This document shows, piece by piece, positions 8,498-16,747 of a stretch of 43,393 nucleotides of DNA. Location: assembly GCA_003030785.1 (NCBI GenBank), contig PYVH01000018.1, forward strand, positions 1 through 43,393, read 5' to 3'. The first letter of the stretch is position 1. Each line of letters begins with the position of its first letter. The notes under the pieces were generated by a model. The model was not told the origin of the DNA, ran no database searches, and saw nothing but the letters and a program-made list of their open reading frames with translations. Source of the DNA: Marinobacter sp. B9-2. GTDB taxonomy: Bacteria; Pseudomonadota; Gammaproteobacteria; Pseudomonadales; Oleiphilaceae. The position numbers and the translations under genes are program-made.

Positions 8498-8881
8498 TCA
8501 AGCAGGAAGGAGTGCTTTTGGAGGACGTTCAAGCCGATAGCGCAAGCTGCGGGGGAAATCATCGGCAAAGGGCACGGGCTGCCGGAGAACGGTCAGGCTT
8601 TGGGAAATAAGGGGAACCCTTAGCTGGTCCACTGTCTCGTGGGTATGATTGCCAGCATCATGATGCACTGATGATGTCTCTGGCTCTTCGTCAAAATCAT
8701 GGGTGTGTCCATGCGCACCATGACTGCTCGCTTGGCCGTCAAACTGCGATTCCCAGTCGCCTGCCAAGTTGGCCACACCATGAGAGAATGACTCGCCAAT
8801 CACCGACAGTGACAGGCCCGCCAATGCAAGGAGTATGACGAGCGTTGGAAGCAGTTTTCTCGGGTGAATGGCCGAAATCAT
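8498..8881 (-). CDS. His-rich exported protein of a metal-handling operon
   Basis: The product is about 127 residues with an N-terminal hydrophobic segment (LLPTLVILLALAGLSLSVI). A histidine- and acid-rich region follows (SSHGAHGHTHDFDEE and HHDAGNHTHE), then a basic C-terminus with no membrane helix. The histidine clusters suggest metal binding in the periplasm. I prefer the ATG at 8881 because the upstream in-frame ATG at 8935 lies inside the palindromic operator. Neither start has a strong ribosome site. It is the first gene of the run leading to the HupE/UreJ and anchor-protein genes. No named family is recognised. Confidence 0.5.
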   Translation of the reverse strand: MISAIHPRKLLPTLVILLALAGLSLSVIGESFSHGVANLAGDWESQFDGQASSHGAHGHTHDFDEEPETSSVHHDAGNHTHETVDQLRVPLISQSLTVLRQPVPFADDFPRSLRYRLERPPKALLPA

Positions 8882-8933
8882 CAATCTACTGCGTCGAGTC
8901 TGTGGTTGGATTTCAACGAGAACGGAGGATACC

Positions 8934-8950
8934 ATCCCCCCGTGGGGGAT
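8934..8950. promoter_or_regulatory. G/C-tract palindromic operator (CsoR/RcnR type), copy 1
   Basis: ATCCCCC and GGGGGAT flank a 3-bp centre (CGT). The site lies between the divergent His-rich gene and the truncated repressor gene, 12 bp before the latter's ATG. C-tract/G-tract inverted repeats are the known recognition form of CsoR/RcnR-family metal repressors. A near-identical 17-bp site occurs at 9848-9864. Confidence 0.7.
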
Positions 8951-8955
8951 AGGAA

Positions 8956-9831
8956 TTAAACATGGTAAATGATCACACGCATCAATCTCACCCGAACATT
9001 ATCAAACGTCTGAAGCGGGCAAACGGCCATCTTGAAAGCGTGATTGACATGATTGACCAGGGACTGGCAGTGTGCCTGAATGCGCTTTTTATAGACTGTA
9101 GGCGACTCGGGCTGATGCGAGACGACTGAGACAATAGCCGCATGAATGTTTGGGCCTATCGCCCACACATGCAGATCACTGACTTTGGCATCGTCGTCTT
9201 CGACGGCCTGTCTGACGGTTTCCTCCATGTCCTGATGCTGCTCGTCGAGGAGGACCTTTGAGGTCTCTTTCAGCAGATGCCAGGACCAACGGGTTACCAG
9301 AATCGCACCGATAATCCCCATCATCGGGTCCATCCAGTTCCACCCGGCATATTTACCCGCCAGAAGGGCAACAATAGCAAGGACTGACGTCAGCGCATCC
9401 GCAAGTACATGAAGGTAGGCCGCACGGCGGTTGTGGTCATGGTGATGATGGTGGTGACCGTGATCATGGCCGTGACTGTGACCATGATCATGGCCTGCAT
9501 CCCCCAGTATCCAGGCTGACACCCCGTTGACCACCAGGCCAATGATGGCCACAAAAATAGCCCCATCGAAAGAAATGGGGACGGGCTGAATAAAACGCCC
9601 GACGCTCTCGATGACCATGTAGAGCGCAAAGACAGCCAGCAGAATCGCGCCGGTAAAGCCGCCCAGCGCATTGACCTTCCCCGTCCCGAAAGAGAACCTG
9701 GCGCTGCCCGCGTTTTTCCTGGCATACGCATAGGCGAAGGCGGCAATACCCAGAGCCACCGCGTGCGAACCCATGTGCAGGCCATCAGCCAGCAAAGCCA
9801 TTGAGCCATAAACGATCCCGTCCAGGGTCAA
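8956..9831 (-). pseudogene. DmeF-like cation diffusion facilitator, damaged at both ends
   Basis: The body is a clear CDF exporter. It has GSMALLADGLHMGSHA (metal-binding D and H of TM2) and a His-rich cytoplasmic loop (DHGHSHGHDHGHHHHHHDHN) typical of DmeF/ZitB types. The matching LHVLADALTS motif of TM5 and a cytoplasmic C-terminal domain (KVSDLHVWAIG) are also present. The frame opens only at a TTG (9831) inside what should be TM1, so about 20-40 N-terminal residues are missing. The last residues after YKKRIQAH are antisense to the repressor gene and replace the final C-terminal strand. Nickel/cobalt export is inferred from the His loop and neighbours. Function is doubtful in this form. 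Confidence 0.65.
8962..9129 (+). pseudogene. CsoR/RcnR-family metal-sensing repressor, truncated
   Basis: A 55-codon frame starts at 8962 with AGGA 7 nt upstream. Its first 36 residues match the first helix of CsoR/RcnR/DmeR repressors (HPNIIKRLKRANGHLESVID, then MIDQG). After QGLA the family continuation (CLDIAQQL...) is lost and the frame simply reads the antisense of the CDF gene to a stop. Helices 2 and 3, which hold the other metal ligands, are gone, so the product cannot form the normal helical bundle. It converges on the CDF gene and shares the same breakpoint, near 9065-9080. Intact homologues are about 90 residues. Confidence 0.65.
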
Positions 9832-9847
9832 AACCAGCTTTTGACCT

Positions 9848-9864
9848 ATCCCCCCTGGGGGGAT
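9848..9864. promoter_or_regulatory. G/C-tract palindromic operator (CsoR/RcnR type), copy 2
   Basis: ATCCCCCCTGGGGGGAT is a perfect palindrome around the central T, 17 bp long. It lies 16 bp upstream of the remaining CDF reading frame, as expected for a promoter operator. Together with the copy at 8934 it implies one repressor controlling the His-rich/HupE operon, itself and the exporter. The 220 bp beyond it, to 10084, show no recognisable gene. Confidence 0.7.
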
Positions 9865-10084
9865 GGCATGAGAATGCTACTGTAGCCAGATGGCTTCAAC
9901 AACCTTGACAGAGGGGGCAGTGTCCGATTCGGCATACTCTCACCCTCCCCCCGATGAAGACGAGTAAACCAAGGTGCTATCGCTTTCCAACATGGCTTAC
10001 GATCTGGAAGACCTCATCAGCCCTGCGCTCACGGGGCCAGGGGTCATGTCGCTGAACCTGGTTGTGAGCTTTGCAGGGGTGCAG

Positions 10085-11668
10085 TCATGCCTTATCCGAT
10101 CCGGTCCATGGCTCAGCGGCCCGGTGTTGCTTACAACCCTCCCGGGGTGCCGTCAGCGGCTCATGATGCAGCGCCTTCAACAGGCCAGCTGTCATAGCAA
10201 CGATAACCAGCGAGAATGGCAGGGCCGCGAGGATGACCGCATCCTGGAGGACGGCAATACCTCCCGCCACTAGCAATACCGCGGTCAATACTCCGTTGCC
10301 AATGGCCCAGCCTGCTCTCGACGCCTTGGGAGGCTCAAGCTGCCCTCCTGATAAAATGATATTGACCACCAATGCGCCGGAGTCAGCAGACGTTATAAAG
10401 TAGATGCTGATAAGGAGCGTTGCCACCAGACCCATCAAAAATTTAATTGAGTCAGTCGTCTGCAGGTGCTCAATGGTCGCGAAAAGTGCATAGGCGATGT
10501 CTTTATTGACCGCCTCAACAATTCCGCCACCCCCGAATAGCTCGCTGTGGAGTGCAGCGCCCCCCATCACCGAGATCCATACAAAAGTCACCAGCGTTGG
10601 TAGGAGAAGAACCCCGAAAACAAACTCTCTCAGGGTGCGGCCGCGGGATATCCGGGCGATAAACAACCCGACAAAAGGTGACCAGGCCAGCCACCAGCCC
10701 CAGAAAAACACCGTCCAGGTCGATTGCCAATTTCCCGGTTCATTGGCGCCAACATAGAATGTCATGATCAATAGACTATCCAGGTAACCGCCAATTTCCT
10801 GCACCAACAACCCTGCCATGTAATCAAAGGGGCCAATAATCATAAAGGCGGCGAGTAAAATCAGCGTTAGCCAAAGATTTACCTCACTCAATATTTTCAC
10901 GCCCCGCCTGACCCCAGAAACCACCGAAATCGTCGCGATTACAGTAACCACGGCGACCACCGACAGCTCCACCCAAAGAGACGCCTCCACGGAGAAAAGC
11001 CACTTGAGCCCCGTGCCAGTCTGACGGGCTCCCAGCCCCAGCGTCGTCGCCAGACCAAATACAGTCGCAAAAACAGCGAGCGCGTCAACGACGTGCCCCC
11101 AAAAGCCAAAGATTCTTTCACCAATAAACGGGTACAGCGCTGATCGTGGCGCGAGCGGGAGATCATGGCGATAGCTGAAGTATCCGAATGCAATCGCGAC
11201 CAACGCAAAAATAGCCCATCCGTTCAGACCCCAGTGGAAAAACGACAATTGAATTGCAGTAGACGCAGCGGAGGGAGTAAAGCCCTCCGAAGTAAAAGGG
11301 TTACCCTGAAAGTGCATGATTGGCTCGGCGATGCTCCAGAACAGCAGCCCCACACCCGTGCCGGCCGCAAACAGCATCGCCAACCAGGGAAAAAGCCGGT
11401 ATTCCGGTTGTTCGTAGTCTTTACCAAGGCGCACGTTCTTGTAACGCCCCAGCCCTAGCCAAATAACAAATGCCGTCAGAAACGCAACCAGTGCCACATA
11501 CCACCAGCGCAGCAGACCATCCACGTACGAGGAAACATAATCAAGCGCATACGCAAACTCAGACTGCCAGATCAGCGCGCCAGCGAGGGTCAAACCAATG
11601 GCGCCAATGCTGAATAGTGACGGCAAGATGGGTTGTTGGAGATGGCTATTGCCTTTTTCGTTCCACAT
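10085..11668 (-). CDS. BCCT-family betaine/choline/carnitine-type transporter
   Basis: The protein is 527 residues with about twelve membrane helices. BCCT hallmarks are WSIAEPIMHFQGNP, GLGARQTGTGLKW, and the TM8 region WTVFFWGWWLAWSPFVG followed by FIARISRGRTLREF. The C-terminal tail is short and ends soon after the last helix, so a BetT-type long osmosensory tail is absent. Such carriers take up betaine or related quaternary amines with sodium or protons, which fits a halophilic host. The exact substrate is not predictable. AAAGG lies about 10 nt before the ATG. It is downstream of a small membrane-protein gene and the dehydrogenase. Confidence 0.9.
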   Translation of the reverse strand: MWNEKGNSHLQQPILPSLFSIGAIGLTLAGALIWQSEFAYALDYVSSYVDGLLRWWYVALVAFLTAFVIWLGLGRYKNVRLGKDYEQPEYRLFPWLAMLFAAGTGVGLLFWSIAEPIMHFQGNPFTSEGFTPSAASTAIQLSFFHWGLNGWAIFALVAIAFGYFSYRHDLPLAPRSALYPFIGERIFGFWGHVVDALAVFATVFGLATTLGLGARQTGTGLKWLFSVEASLWVELSVVAVVTVIATISVVSGVRRGVKILSEVNLWLTLILLAAFMIIGPFDYMAGLLVQEIGGYLDSLLIMTFYVGANEPGNWQSTWTVFFWGWWLAWSPFVGLFIARISRGRTLREFVFGVLLLPTLVTFVWISVMGGAALHSELFGGGGIVEAVNKDIAYALFATIEHLQTTDSIKFLMGLVATLLISIYFITSADSGALVVNIILSGGQLEPPKASRAGWAIGNGVLTAVLLVAGGIAVLQDAVILAALPFSLVIVAMTAGLLKALHHEPLTAPREGCKQHRAAEPWTGSDKA

Positions 11669-11752
11669 GATGATTAGCCTTTTATTATGTCCTGGTCTGC
11701 CAATAGCGATGCTCGTATAAATTACGAAAAATGCTGCAGTTATTATCTGAAT

Positions 11753-11881
11753 TCACGACCCCAGGGGAGCGGTACCAAGGCTCATCCTCAGCATCTTCTT
11801 ATTGCAGGTAACAACAAGAACCAATCCCGACAGCAGCACCAACAACACACCCCAGATCAAATAGGTATAGAGCATCGGCAT
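11753..11881 (-). CDS. 42-residue single-helix membrane protein
   Basis: An ATG at 11881 opens a 43-codon frame ending at 11753. The product is almost entirely one hydrophobic helix (YLIWGVLLVLLSGLVLVV) followed by a short basic tail (NKKMLRM). It begins 16 nt after the dehydrogenase stop and ends 84 nt before the BCCT start, on the same strand. An AGGA is about 8-12 nt upstream. Small single-helix subunits are known for some sodium symporters, so a partner role for the BCCT carrier is possible but speculative. Confidence 0.4.
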   Translation of the reverse strand: MPMLYTYLIWGVLLVLLSGLVLVVTCNKKMLRMSLGTAPLGS

Positions 11882-11897
11882 AAAAAATCATCCTGGC

Positions 11898-12905
11898 TCA
11901 GTGTTTGTTCACAAGATTGCGGGGTGCACCCTCAATGAAGCCAACAATGTTTTCGCCGGTGGTTGTGAGGATTCTTTCGACAGCCTCTTTCGTATTGAAC
12001 GCACTGTGCGGGGTGACGATGACGTTTCTCATGTGCTGAAGAACATGGTTGGCGAACAGCGTTTCCAGATCATGTTTCTTGTCAAAAAAGGAGCGGATCA
12101 ATTCCGCCTCCTCCCTGATGGAGGGCTCATCCGGCAGCACATCAAGACCGGCAGCCGACACTTTCCCATCCGCCAGCGCGAACAGCAACGCCTGAGTGTC
12201 AACAATGGAGCCGCGAGCGGTATTAATCAGGACAACCCCGCGCTTCATCCGCGCGAACTCCCTGTCCGACAGAAGATGCTTGGCCGATTTGCTGCCAGGT
12301 ACGTGCAGCGTCACCACATCGGACTGCTCAAGAAGACGATCCAAATCGACGTAAGACACGCCATACCGGTCGGCGAATACGTCATCCGGCCTGGGATCGC
12401 AGGCAAGAACGTTCAGGCGAAACCCCTGCGCTATTTCTACAACACGCTTTCCGATAGACCCGGTACCGATCACTCCCAGGGTTTTGCCTTGCAGGTCGAA
12501 CCCCTGCAGGCCTTTCTGAGAAAAATCCCCCTTGCGAGTGCGATTGATCGCCTCCGGAATCTTGTGGCTAATGGCAAGGAGCAGCGCAAAAACATGCTCT
12601 GCTACCGTCTGGTCACCGTAGACGGGCACATTGCTGACCGGAATCGAATTTCTGGTACAATAATCCAGATCAATATGGTCGTATCCCGTCGACCGGGTAG
12701 CGACAAACTGCAGATGTTCAAAGCACTCCAGGACCGAATGGTTCAGGGCTGAATGAACGAAGGGGGAGATGATATCGGCGTCCCTGTATAGCCCAACGTT
12801 GCCTGTTCCGAGTTCCTCGTCCGTGAAAACAACCTCATGATTGCAGCAGGCCTGCTGCAAAATATCGCACTCCCACTTCTCTGCCTCAAAGAACACAATT
12901 TTCAT
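11898..12905 (-). CDS. D-isomer-specific 2-hydroxyacid dehydrogenase (D-lactate dehydrogenase-like)
   Basis: The 335-residue protein has the full family layout. A substrate domain with YDHIDLD precedes the NAD-binding GVIGTGSIGKRV loop. The catalytic arginine is in INTARGSIVD, the glutamate in GLDVLPDEP, and the histidine in VTPHSAFNT. The insert with two lysines and FFDKKHDLE before the histidine is typical of D-lactate dehydrogenases of the LdhA type. It would reduce pyruvate to D-lactate with NADH in the cytoplasm. AGGGAAA lies 6 nt before the ATG. It lies 100 bp downstream of the copper ATPase on the same strand, separated by a strong hairpin. Confidence 0.85.
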   Translation of the reverse strand: MKIVFFEAEKWECDILQQACCNHEVVFTDEELGTGNVGLYRDADIISPFVHSALNHSVLECFEHLQFVATRSTGYDHIDLDYCTRNSIPVSNVPVYGDQTVAEHVFALLLAISHKIPEAINRTRKGDFSQKGLQGFDLQGKTLGVIGTGSIGKRVVEIAQGFRLNVLACDPRPDDVFADRYGVSYVDLDRLLEQSDVVTLHVPGSKSAKHLLSDREFARMKRGVVLINTARGSIVDTQALLFALADGKVSAAGLDVLPDEPSIREEAELIRSFFDKKHDLETLFANHVLQHMRNVIVTPHSAFNTKEAVERILTTTGENIVGFIEGAPRNLVNKH

Positions 12906-12937
12906 TAGCTTTCCCTGGCCAAACTCATTTTTACTCC

Positions 12938-12984
12938 GACCTCAGCACAGGTAGCCACAGGATGGGGCTACCTGTGCTGAGGTC
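12938..12984. terminator. Perfect 19-bp hairpin after the copper ATPase gene
   Basis: GACCTCAGCACAGGTAGCC (12938-12956) pairs perfectly with 12966-12984 around a 9-nt loop. It sits 21 nt after the ATPase stop on the minus strand and 32 nt before the dehydrogenase ATG. No T-run follows on the minus strand, so it may be a factor-dependent stop or a processing signal that separates the two genes. Confidence 0.6.
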
Positions 12985-13005
12985 ATCGATATGGTCGTTT
13001 CGCGC

Positions 13006-15411
13006 CTAGACTTTCTCTCGACGCAAACGCAGGGAGTTCATCACCACTGACAACGAGGACGCACTCATTGCAAAAGCGGCAAAGATCGGTCCTATCAGAA
13101 TGCCAAAAAATGGGTAGAGTACGCCCGCAGCTATTGGCACACCCGCGCCGTTATAGACCAGGGCAAAAAACAGATTCTGCTTGATATTCCGCATCGTCGC
13201 CTGGGACAGCCGCCTGGCGCGGACAATGCCGTCGAGGTTACCCTTAACCAGGGTAAAGCCCGCACTCTCAATGGCGACATCCGCGCCGGTTCCCATCGCA
13301 ATGCCAACATCGGCCTGGGCCAGGGCGGGTGCGTCATTTACGCCGTCCCCCGCCATCGCTACCTTGCGCCCCTGGCTCTGAAGTTCGCGAATGATGCTGG
13401 CCTTGTCCTCTGGCAGCACATCGGCACGAATCTCATCGATACCGAGTTTACCCGCCACCGCCTTTGCCGTGCGCTCATTGTCGCCAGTTGCCATGATTAT
13501 GCGGAAACCAGCGGCGTGTAGCGCCTTCAGCGCAGCGGGTGTCGTTTCCTTGACTGGGTCAGCAACACTGACCAGGCCCGCAACAGCGCCCTCAAGCACC
13601 ACAAACATGACCGTTTCGCCCTCGTCGCGCCGGCCATTGGCTACCTCCATCAGATGGCCGCCGTCCAAGCCCAGTTCCTCCAGCAGCTTGGCATTGCCCA
13701 ATGCCACCGGGTTGCCATCCACAACACCCTTAACCCCCTTGCCTGTAACGGCTTCAAAGTCATCGGCCTTTCCAAGCATTACGTTACGCGCCTCGGCGCC
13801 GGAAACGATGGCTTCGGCAAGTGGATGCTCTGACCCCTTCTCCAGTGTGGCAGCAAGCCTGAGGACCTCGGTCTCGTCATGACCCGATTCCGGCAGCACA
13901 GCCACGAGCCTGGGCTTGCCTTCCGTCAAGGTACCGGTTTTATCCACAATCAAGGTATCCACCTTGGCAAAACGCTCCAGGGCTTCGGCGTTCTTGATCA
14001 GCACACCCAACTGGGCGCCTCGCCCTGTCGCCGTCATGATTGACATGGGCGTAGCCAACCCCAATGCGCAAGGGCAAGCGATGATAAGCACCGCTACCGC
14101 AGACACGAGCGCATACGACAAAGCTGGCGCCGGTCCCCAGATGGCCCACGCCACAAAGGACAGGGCGGCTATGGCAATAACCGCCGGTACGAACTTGCCG
14201 GCCACCATATCGGCAAACTTCTGGATAGGCGCGCGGCTGCGCTGGGCATTGGCAACCATCTCGACGATTTGACTGAGCGTAGTATCCGCGCCAACCCGGG
14301 TCGCCTCCATAACAAGGCTTCCGGTACCGTTGATGGTGGCCCCGGTGACCTTGTCTCCTTCCACCTTCTCTACCGGAACTGGCTCCCCGGAAATCATCGA
14401 CTCATCAATGGAAGAGCGACCTTCAACAACCACGCCGTCAACGGGCACCTTATCACCGGGCCGAACACGCAGGTGATCACCGACCTTCACATCCTCCAGA
14501 GCGACTTCTTCCTCGGTTCCATCGGGCCGGATCAGGCGCGCCGATTTCGCGGCCATGTCCAGCAACGCACGTATGGCTTTACCTGTGCCCTCACGGGCCC
14601 TCAGCTCCATCACCTGGCCCAGCAGAACCAGCGTGACGATAACGGCTGCCGCCTCAAAATAAACGCCGACGTTTCCTTCAGAATCCCGGAAGCCTTCCGG
14701 GAAGATCCCTGGCACAAGGACCGCTACGATGCTGAAGATATAGGCTGCCCCAACTCCCATGCCGATCAGGCTGAACATGTTCAGATTCATTGTGCGAAAC
14801 GAATTGTAGCCCCGGACAAAGAAGGGCCAGCCGGACCAGAGAATCACGGGCGTGGCGATCACGAGCTCAATCCAGAGCGAGACCCGCTCACCAAAGAATT
14901 CGCGAACGGCCATGATGCCAACATAGGGGGTCATGGTCAGAATCAGCAGGGGGACCGTAAAGACCAAGGCAACCCAGAAACGGCGGGAGAAGTCCACCAG
15001 CTCCGGGTTGGGGCCCTCATCGTCAACGGCGGCAGACTCCGTTTCCAGCCCCATGCCACAGATAGGACAGGCGCCGGGCTTGGTCTGGCGCACCTGAGGG
15101 TGCATGGGACAGGTGTAGACCACACCCGAATATCCAGGCGGCACGCGATCATATTTCCGGTCATCACCTGACGGTTTTTCATGCTCTCCGGAACACTGGT
15201 GCGAATGACCGGAATGATGGTGCGAATGACCGGAATGGGAGCTCGTTCCGGCCTGCTCCATAGGCACAAGGTGCATTCCGCATTTGGGGCAGTCTCCTGG
15301 CTCGTCGGATACCACCTCCGGATGCATCGGGCAGGTATACTTCCCCCCTGCTTCTCCGGCTACAGTATTCTCGTCATTCTCGTCACGAGCGCTATTATGT
15401 TTTGCAGACAT
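13006..15411 (-). CDS. copA: Copper-translocating P1B-type ATPase (CPC type)
   Basis: The protein is 801 residues. The N-terminus has two small zinc-ribbon-like metal-binding domains (CPMHP...CPKCGM near residue 27 and CPMHP...CPICGM near 99) separated by a His-rich stretch. The core shows TGE-type SGEPVPVEK, the membrane motif [22 protein letters not shown] with the phosphorylated Asp, the HP motif SEHPLAEA and [10 protein letters not shown]. The last helices carry YN and MSASS, Cu(I)-type ligands. It should export Cu(I) from cytoplasm to periplasm using ATP. I start at 15411 (MSAKHNS); upstream in-frame codons to 15594 run through the promoter. A TTCAG direct repeat lies 103 bp upstream. 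The hyphenated symbol conflict with the oxidase copA is only one of naming. Confidence 0.92.
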   Translation of the reverse strand: MSAKHNSARDENDENTVAGEAGGKYTCPMHPEVVSDEPGDCPKCGMHLVPMEQAGTSSHSGHSHHHSGHSHQCSGEHEKPSGDDRKYDRVPPGYSGVVYTCPMHPQVRQTKPGACPICGMGLETESAAVDDEGPNPELVDFSRRFWVALVFTVPLLILTMTPYVGIMAVREFFGERVSLWIELVIATPVILWSGWPFFVRGYNSFRTMNLNMFSLIGMGVGAAYIFSIVAVLVPGIFPEGFRDSEGNVGVYFEAAAVIVTLVLLGQVMELRAREGTGKAIRALLDMAAKSARLIRPDGTEEEVALEDVKVGDHLRVRPGDKVPVDGVVVEGRSSIDESMISGEPVPVEKVEGDKVTGATINGTGSLVMEATRVGADTTLSQIVEMVANAQRSRAPIQKFADMVAGKFVPAVIAIAALSFVAWAIWGPAPALSYALVSAVAVLIIACPCALGLATPMSIMTATGRGAQLGVLIKNAEALERFAKVDTLIVDKTGTLTEGKPRLVAVLPESGHDETEVLRLAATLEKGSEHPLAEAIVSGAEARNVMLGKADDFEAVTGKGVKGVVDGNPVALGNAKLLEELGLDGGHLMEVANGRRDEGETVMFVVLEGAVAGLVSVADPVKETTPAALKALHAAGFRIIMATGDNERTAKAVAGKLGIDEIRADVLPEDKASIIRELQSQGRKVAMAGDGVNDAPALAQADVGIAMGTGADVAIESAGFTLVKGNLDGIVRARRLSQATMRNIKQNLFFALVYNGAGVPIAAGVLYPFFGILIGPIFAAFAMSASSLSVVMNSLRLRREKV

Positions 15412-15513
15412 CGTCCGTTCATCCTTTCGTTTGTTCCAGGCCAGCCACACAGTGTTCGACCTGGCTCCCGGTAATGGAATTGCCGCATGATGGTTTATCA
15501 TCCCACTACACCA

Positions 15514-15531
15514 GACTGAACTGAACCTGAA
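15514..15531 (-). promoter_or_regulatory. TTCAG direct repeat upstream of the copper ATPase
   Basis: On the plus strand GACTGAA (15514) is followed 11 bp later by ACCTGAA (15525); on the minus strand this is TTCAGGT-N4-TTCAGTC facing the ATPase. An extra CTGAA lies between the halves. A second, oppositely directed copy for the GAPDH gene is 84 bp away, making this a divergent regulated promoter region (15412-15704 has no other gene). Confidence 0.6.
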
Positions 15532-15614
15532 AAGGACTTTAGCGCCATTTCTTTTTTGACTGGCATCAACTTTTCGCAACTGCCAGTGCACCAAGATACA
15601 TATTCACAGGGATG

Positions 15615-15644
15615 TTCAGTTGAAATTCAGCCTTTGCCTATACT
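15615..15644 (+). promoter_or_regulatory. TTCAG direct repeat and -10 box upstream of type II GAPDH
   Basis: TTCAGTT (15615) and TTCAGCC (15626) are spaced 11 bp. A TATACT hexamer at 15639-15644 follows 8 nt after the second TTCAG, the position expected if the repeat replaces the -35 element. The GAPDH ATG is 60 bp downstream. Confidence 0.6.
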
Positions 15645-15704
15645 GTGGTTACACTGGGGATTTGGCAGGATCGTTCACTCTTTTTCAGGAAACCGGAGGC
15701 AAAT

Positions 15705-16745
15705 ATGGCCGTTCAGGGAATTATTCGGGTCGCCATCAATGGCTATGGCGTTATTGGCAAACGGGTAGCTGACGCCGTTGCCGTACAGAAAGACATGGCC
15801 CTGGCCGGCGTGGCTGACATTGCCACGGACTGGCGGCCACGGGCCGCCCTGCACAAGGGATACTCGCTTTACGGCGCCACTTCGGAGCATGCCGCCAGCA
15901 TGAGGGCCGCAGGGCTTGATGTCTCCGGCACGCTTGACGACCTGCTTGAGGCCGCGGACATCGTGGTGGACTGTACACCAAAACACCTGGCCAGCAAGAA
16001 TATCGAAATCTACCGGCGGCTTGGCATCAAGTACATCGTTCATGGCGGCGAGACACATGAAAGCACGGGCCATTCATTCGTTGCCGAGGCCAATTACGCG
16101 AGTGCTGTCGGCCGTGACGGCACGCGCGTTGTATCGTGCAACACAACGTCGATCATTCGTACCCTGTCAGCGCTCAAACGCCACGGCTTGCTGGACCGGG
16201 CACGGGGAACCCTTCTGCGCCGGGCCACCGATCCCTGGGAGAGCCATCAGGGCGGGATCATGAATACCCTCGTGCCAGAGCCGGAGATTCCCAGTCACCA
16301 GGGCCCGGATGCCCAAAGTGTCGACCCGGACCTGGATGTGGTAACCATGGCGGTCAAGGTTCCGGAGACACTGGCCCATCTGCACTACTGGTCCGTTCAA
16401 CTGACACGTGAGGCGAGCAAGGACGAAGTGCTCGACGCGTTTCGCACTTCCTCCCGCATCGCCCTTATCCGGATCAGTGACGGGCTCAGCGCGATCAACA
16501 GCGTCAAGGAGTTGATGGCCGACCTTGGCCGGCCTCACGACAGCCTGTATGAAGTCGCGCTTTGGGAAGACATGCTCAAGGTGCAGGGTAATGAGCTGTT
16601 CTATGCCTATATGGTCGACAACCAGGCGATTGTTGTTCCGGAAACCATCGATGCCATACGCGCACTTACCGGGGCCGAACCCGATGCGGAAACGTCGATC
16701 AGAGACACCAACGACAGCCTGGGTATCGGCTCTTTGGGGTTATAG
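15705..16745 (+). CDS. Type II (archaeal-type) glyceraldehyde-3-phosphate dehydrogenase
   Basis: This 346-residue protein matches archaeal GAPDH rather than bacterial GapA. It has the nucleotide loop INGYGVIGKRVADAV (about residues 11-25), the DIVVDCTPK segment and GGETHE. The catalytic cysteine is in VVSCNTTS (Cys145), followed by RRATDPWE and the IPSHQGPDAQSV stretch. It would oxidise glyceraldehyde-3-phosphate to 1,3-bisphosphoglycerate with NAD(P). GGAGG lies 6 nt before the chosen ATG; an upstream in-frame codon at 15645 lies inside the promoter. The phospholipase-D-like gene starts 2 nt after its stop. The TTCAG box ties it to the copper genes. This type is uncommon in bacteria, so transfer from archaea, direct or ancient, is likely. 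Confidence 0.9.
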   Translation: MAVQGIIRVAINGYGVIGKRVADAVAVQKDMALAGVADIATDWRPRAALHKGYSLYGATSEHAASMRAAGLDVSGTLDDLLEAADIVVDCTPKHLASKNIEIYRRLGIKYIVHGGETHESTGHSFVAEANYASAVGRDGTRVVSCNTTSIIRTLSALKRHGLLDRARGTLLRRATDPWESHQGGIMNTLVPEPEIPSHQGPDAQSVDPDLDVVTMAVKVPETLAHLHYWSVQLTREASKDEVLDAFRTSSRIALIRISDGLSAINSVKELMADLGRPHDSLYEVALWEDMLKVQGNELFYAYMVDNQAIVVPETIDAIRALTGAEPDAETSIRDTNDSLGIGSLGL

Positions 16746-16747
16746 AT

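Noticed and set aside
9904-9950. TTGACA-like promoter upstream of the CDF region
   Set aside because: No properly spaced -10 and no plus-strand gene follows.
14269-15171. 300-codon plus-strand frame opposite the copper ATPase
   Set aside because: Shadow of the ATPase; no recognisable domain, and the opposite strand has all P-type motifs.
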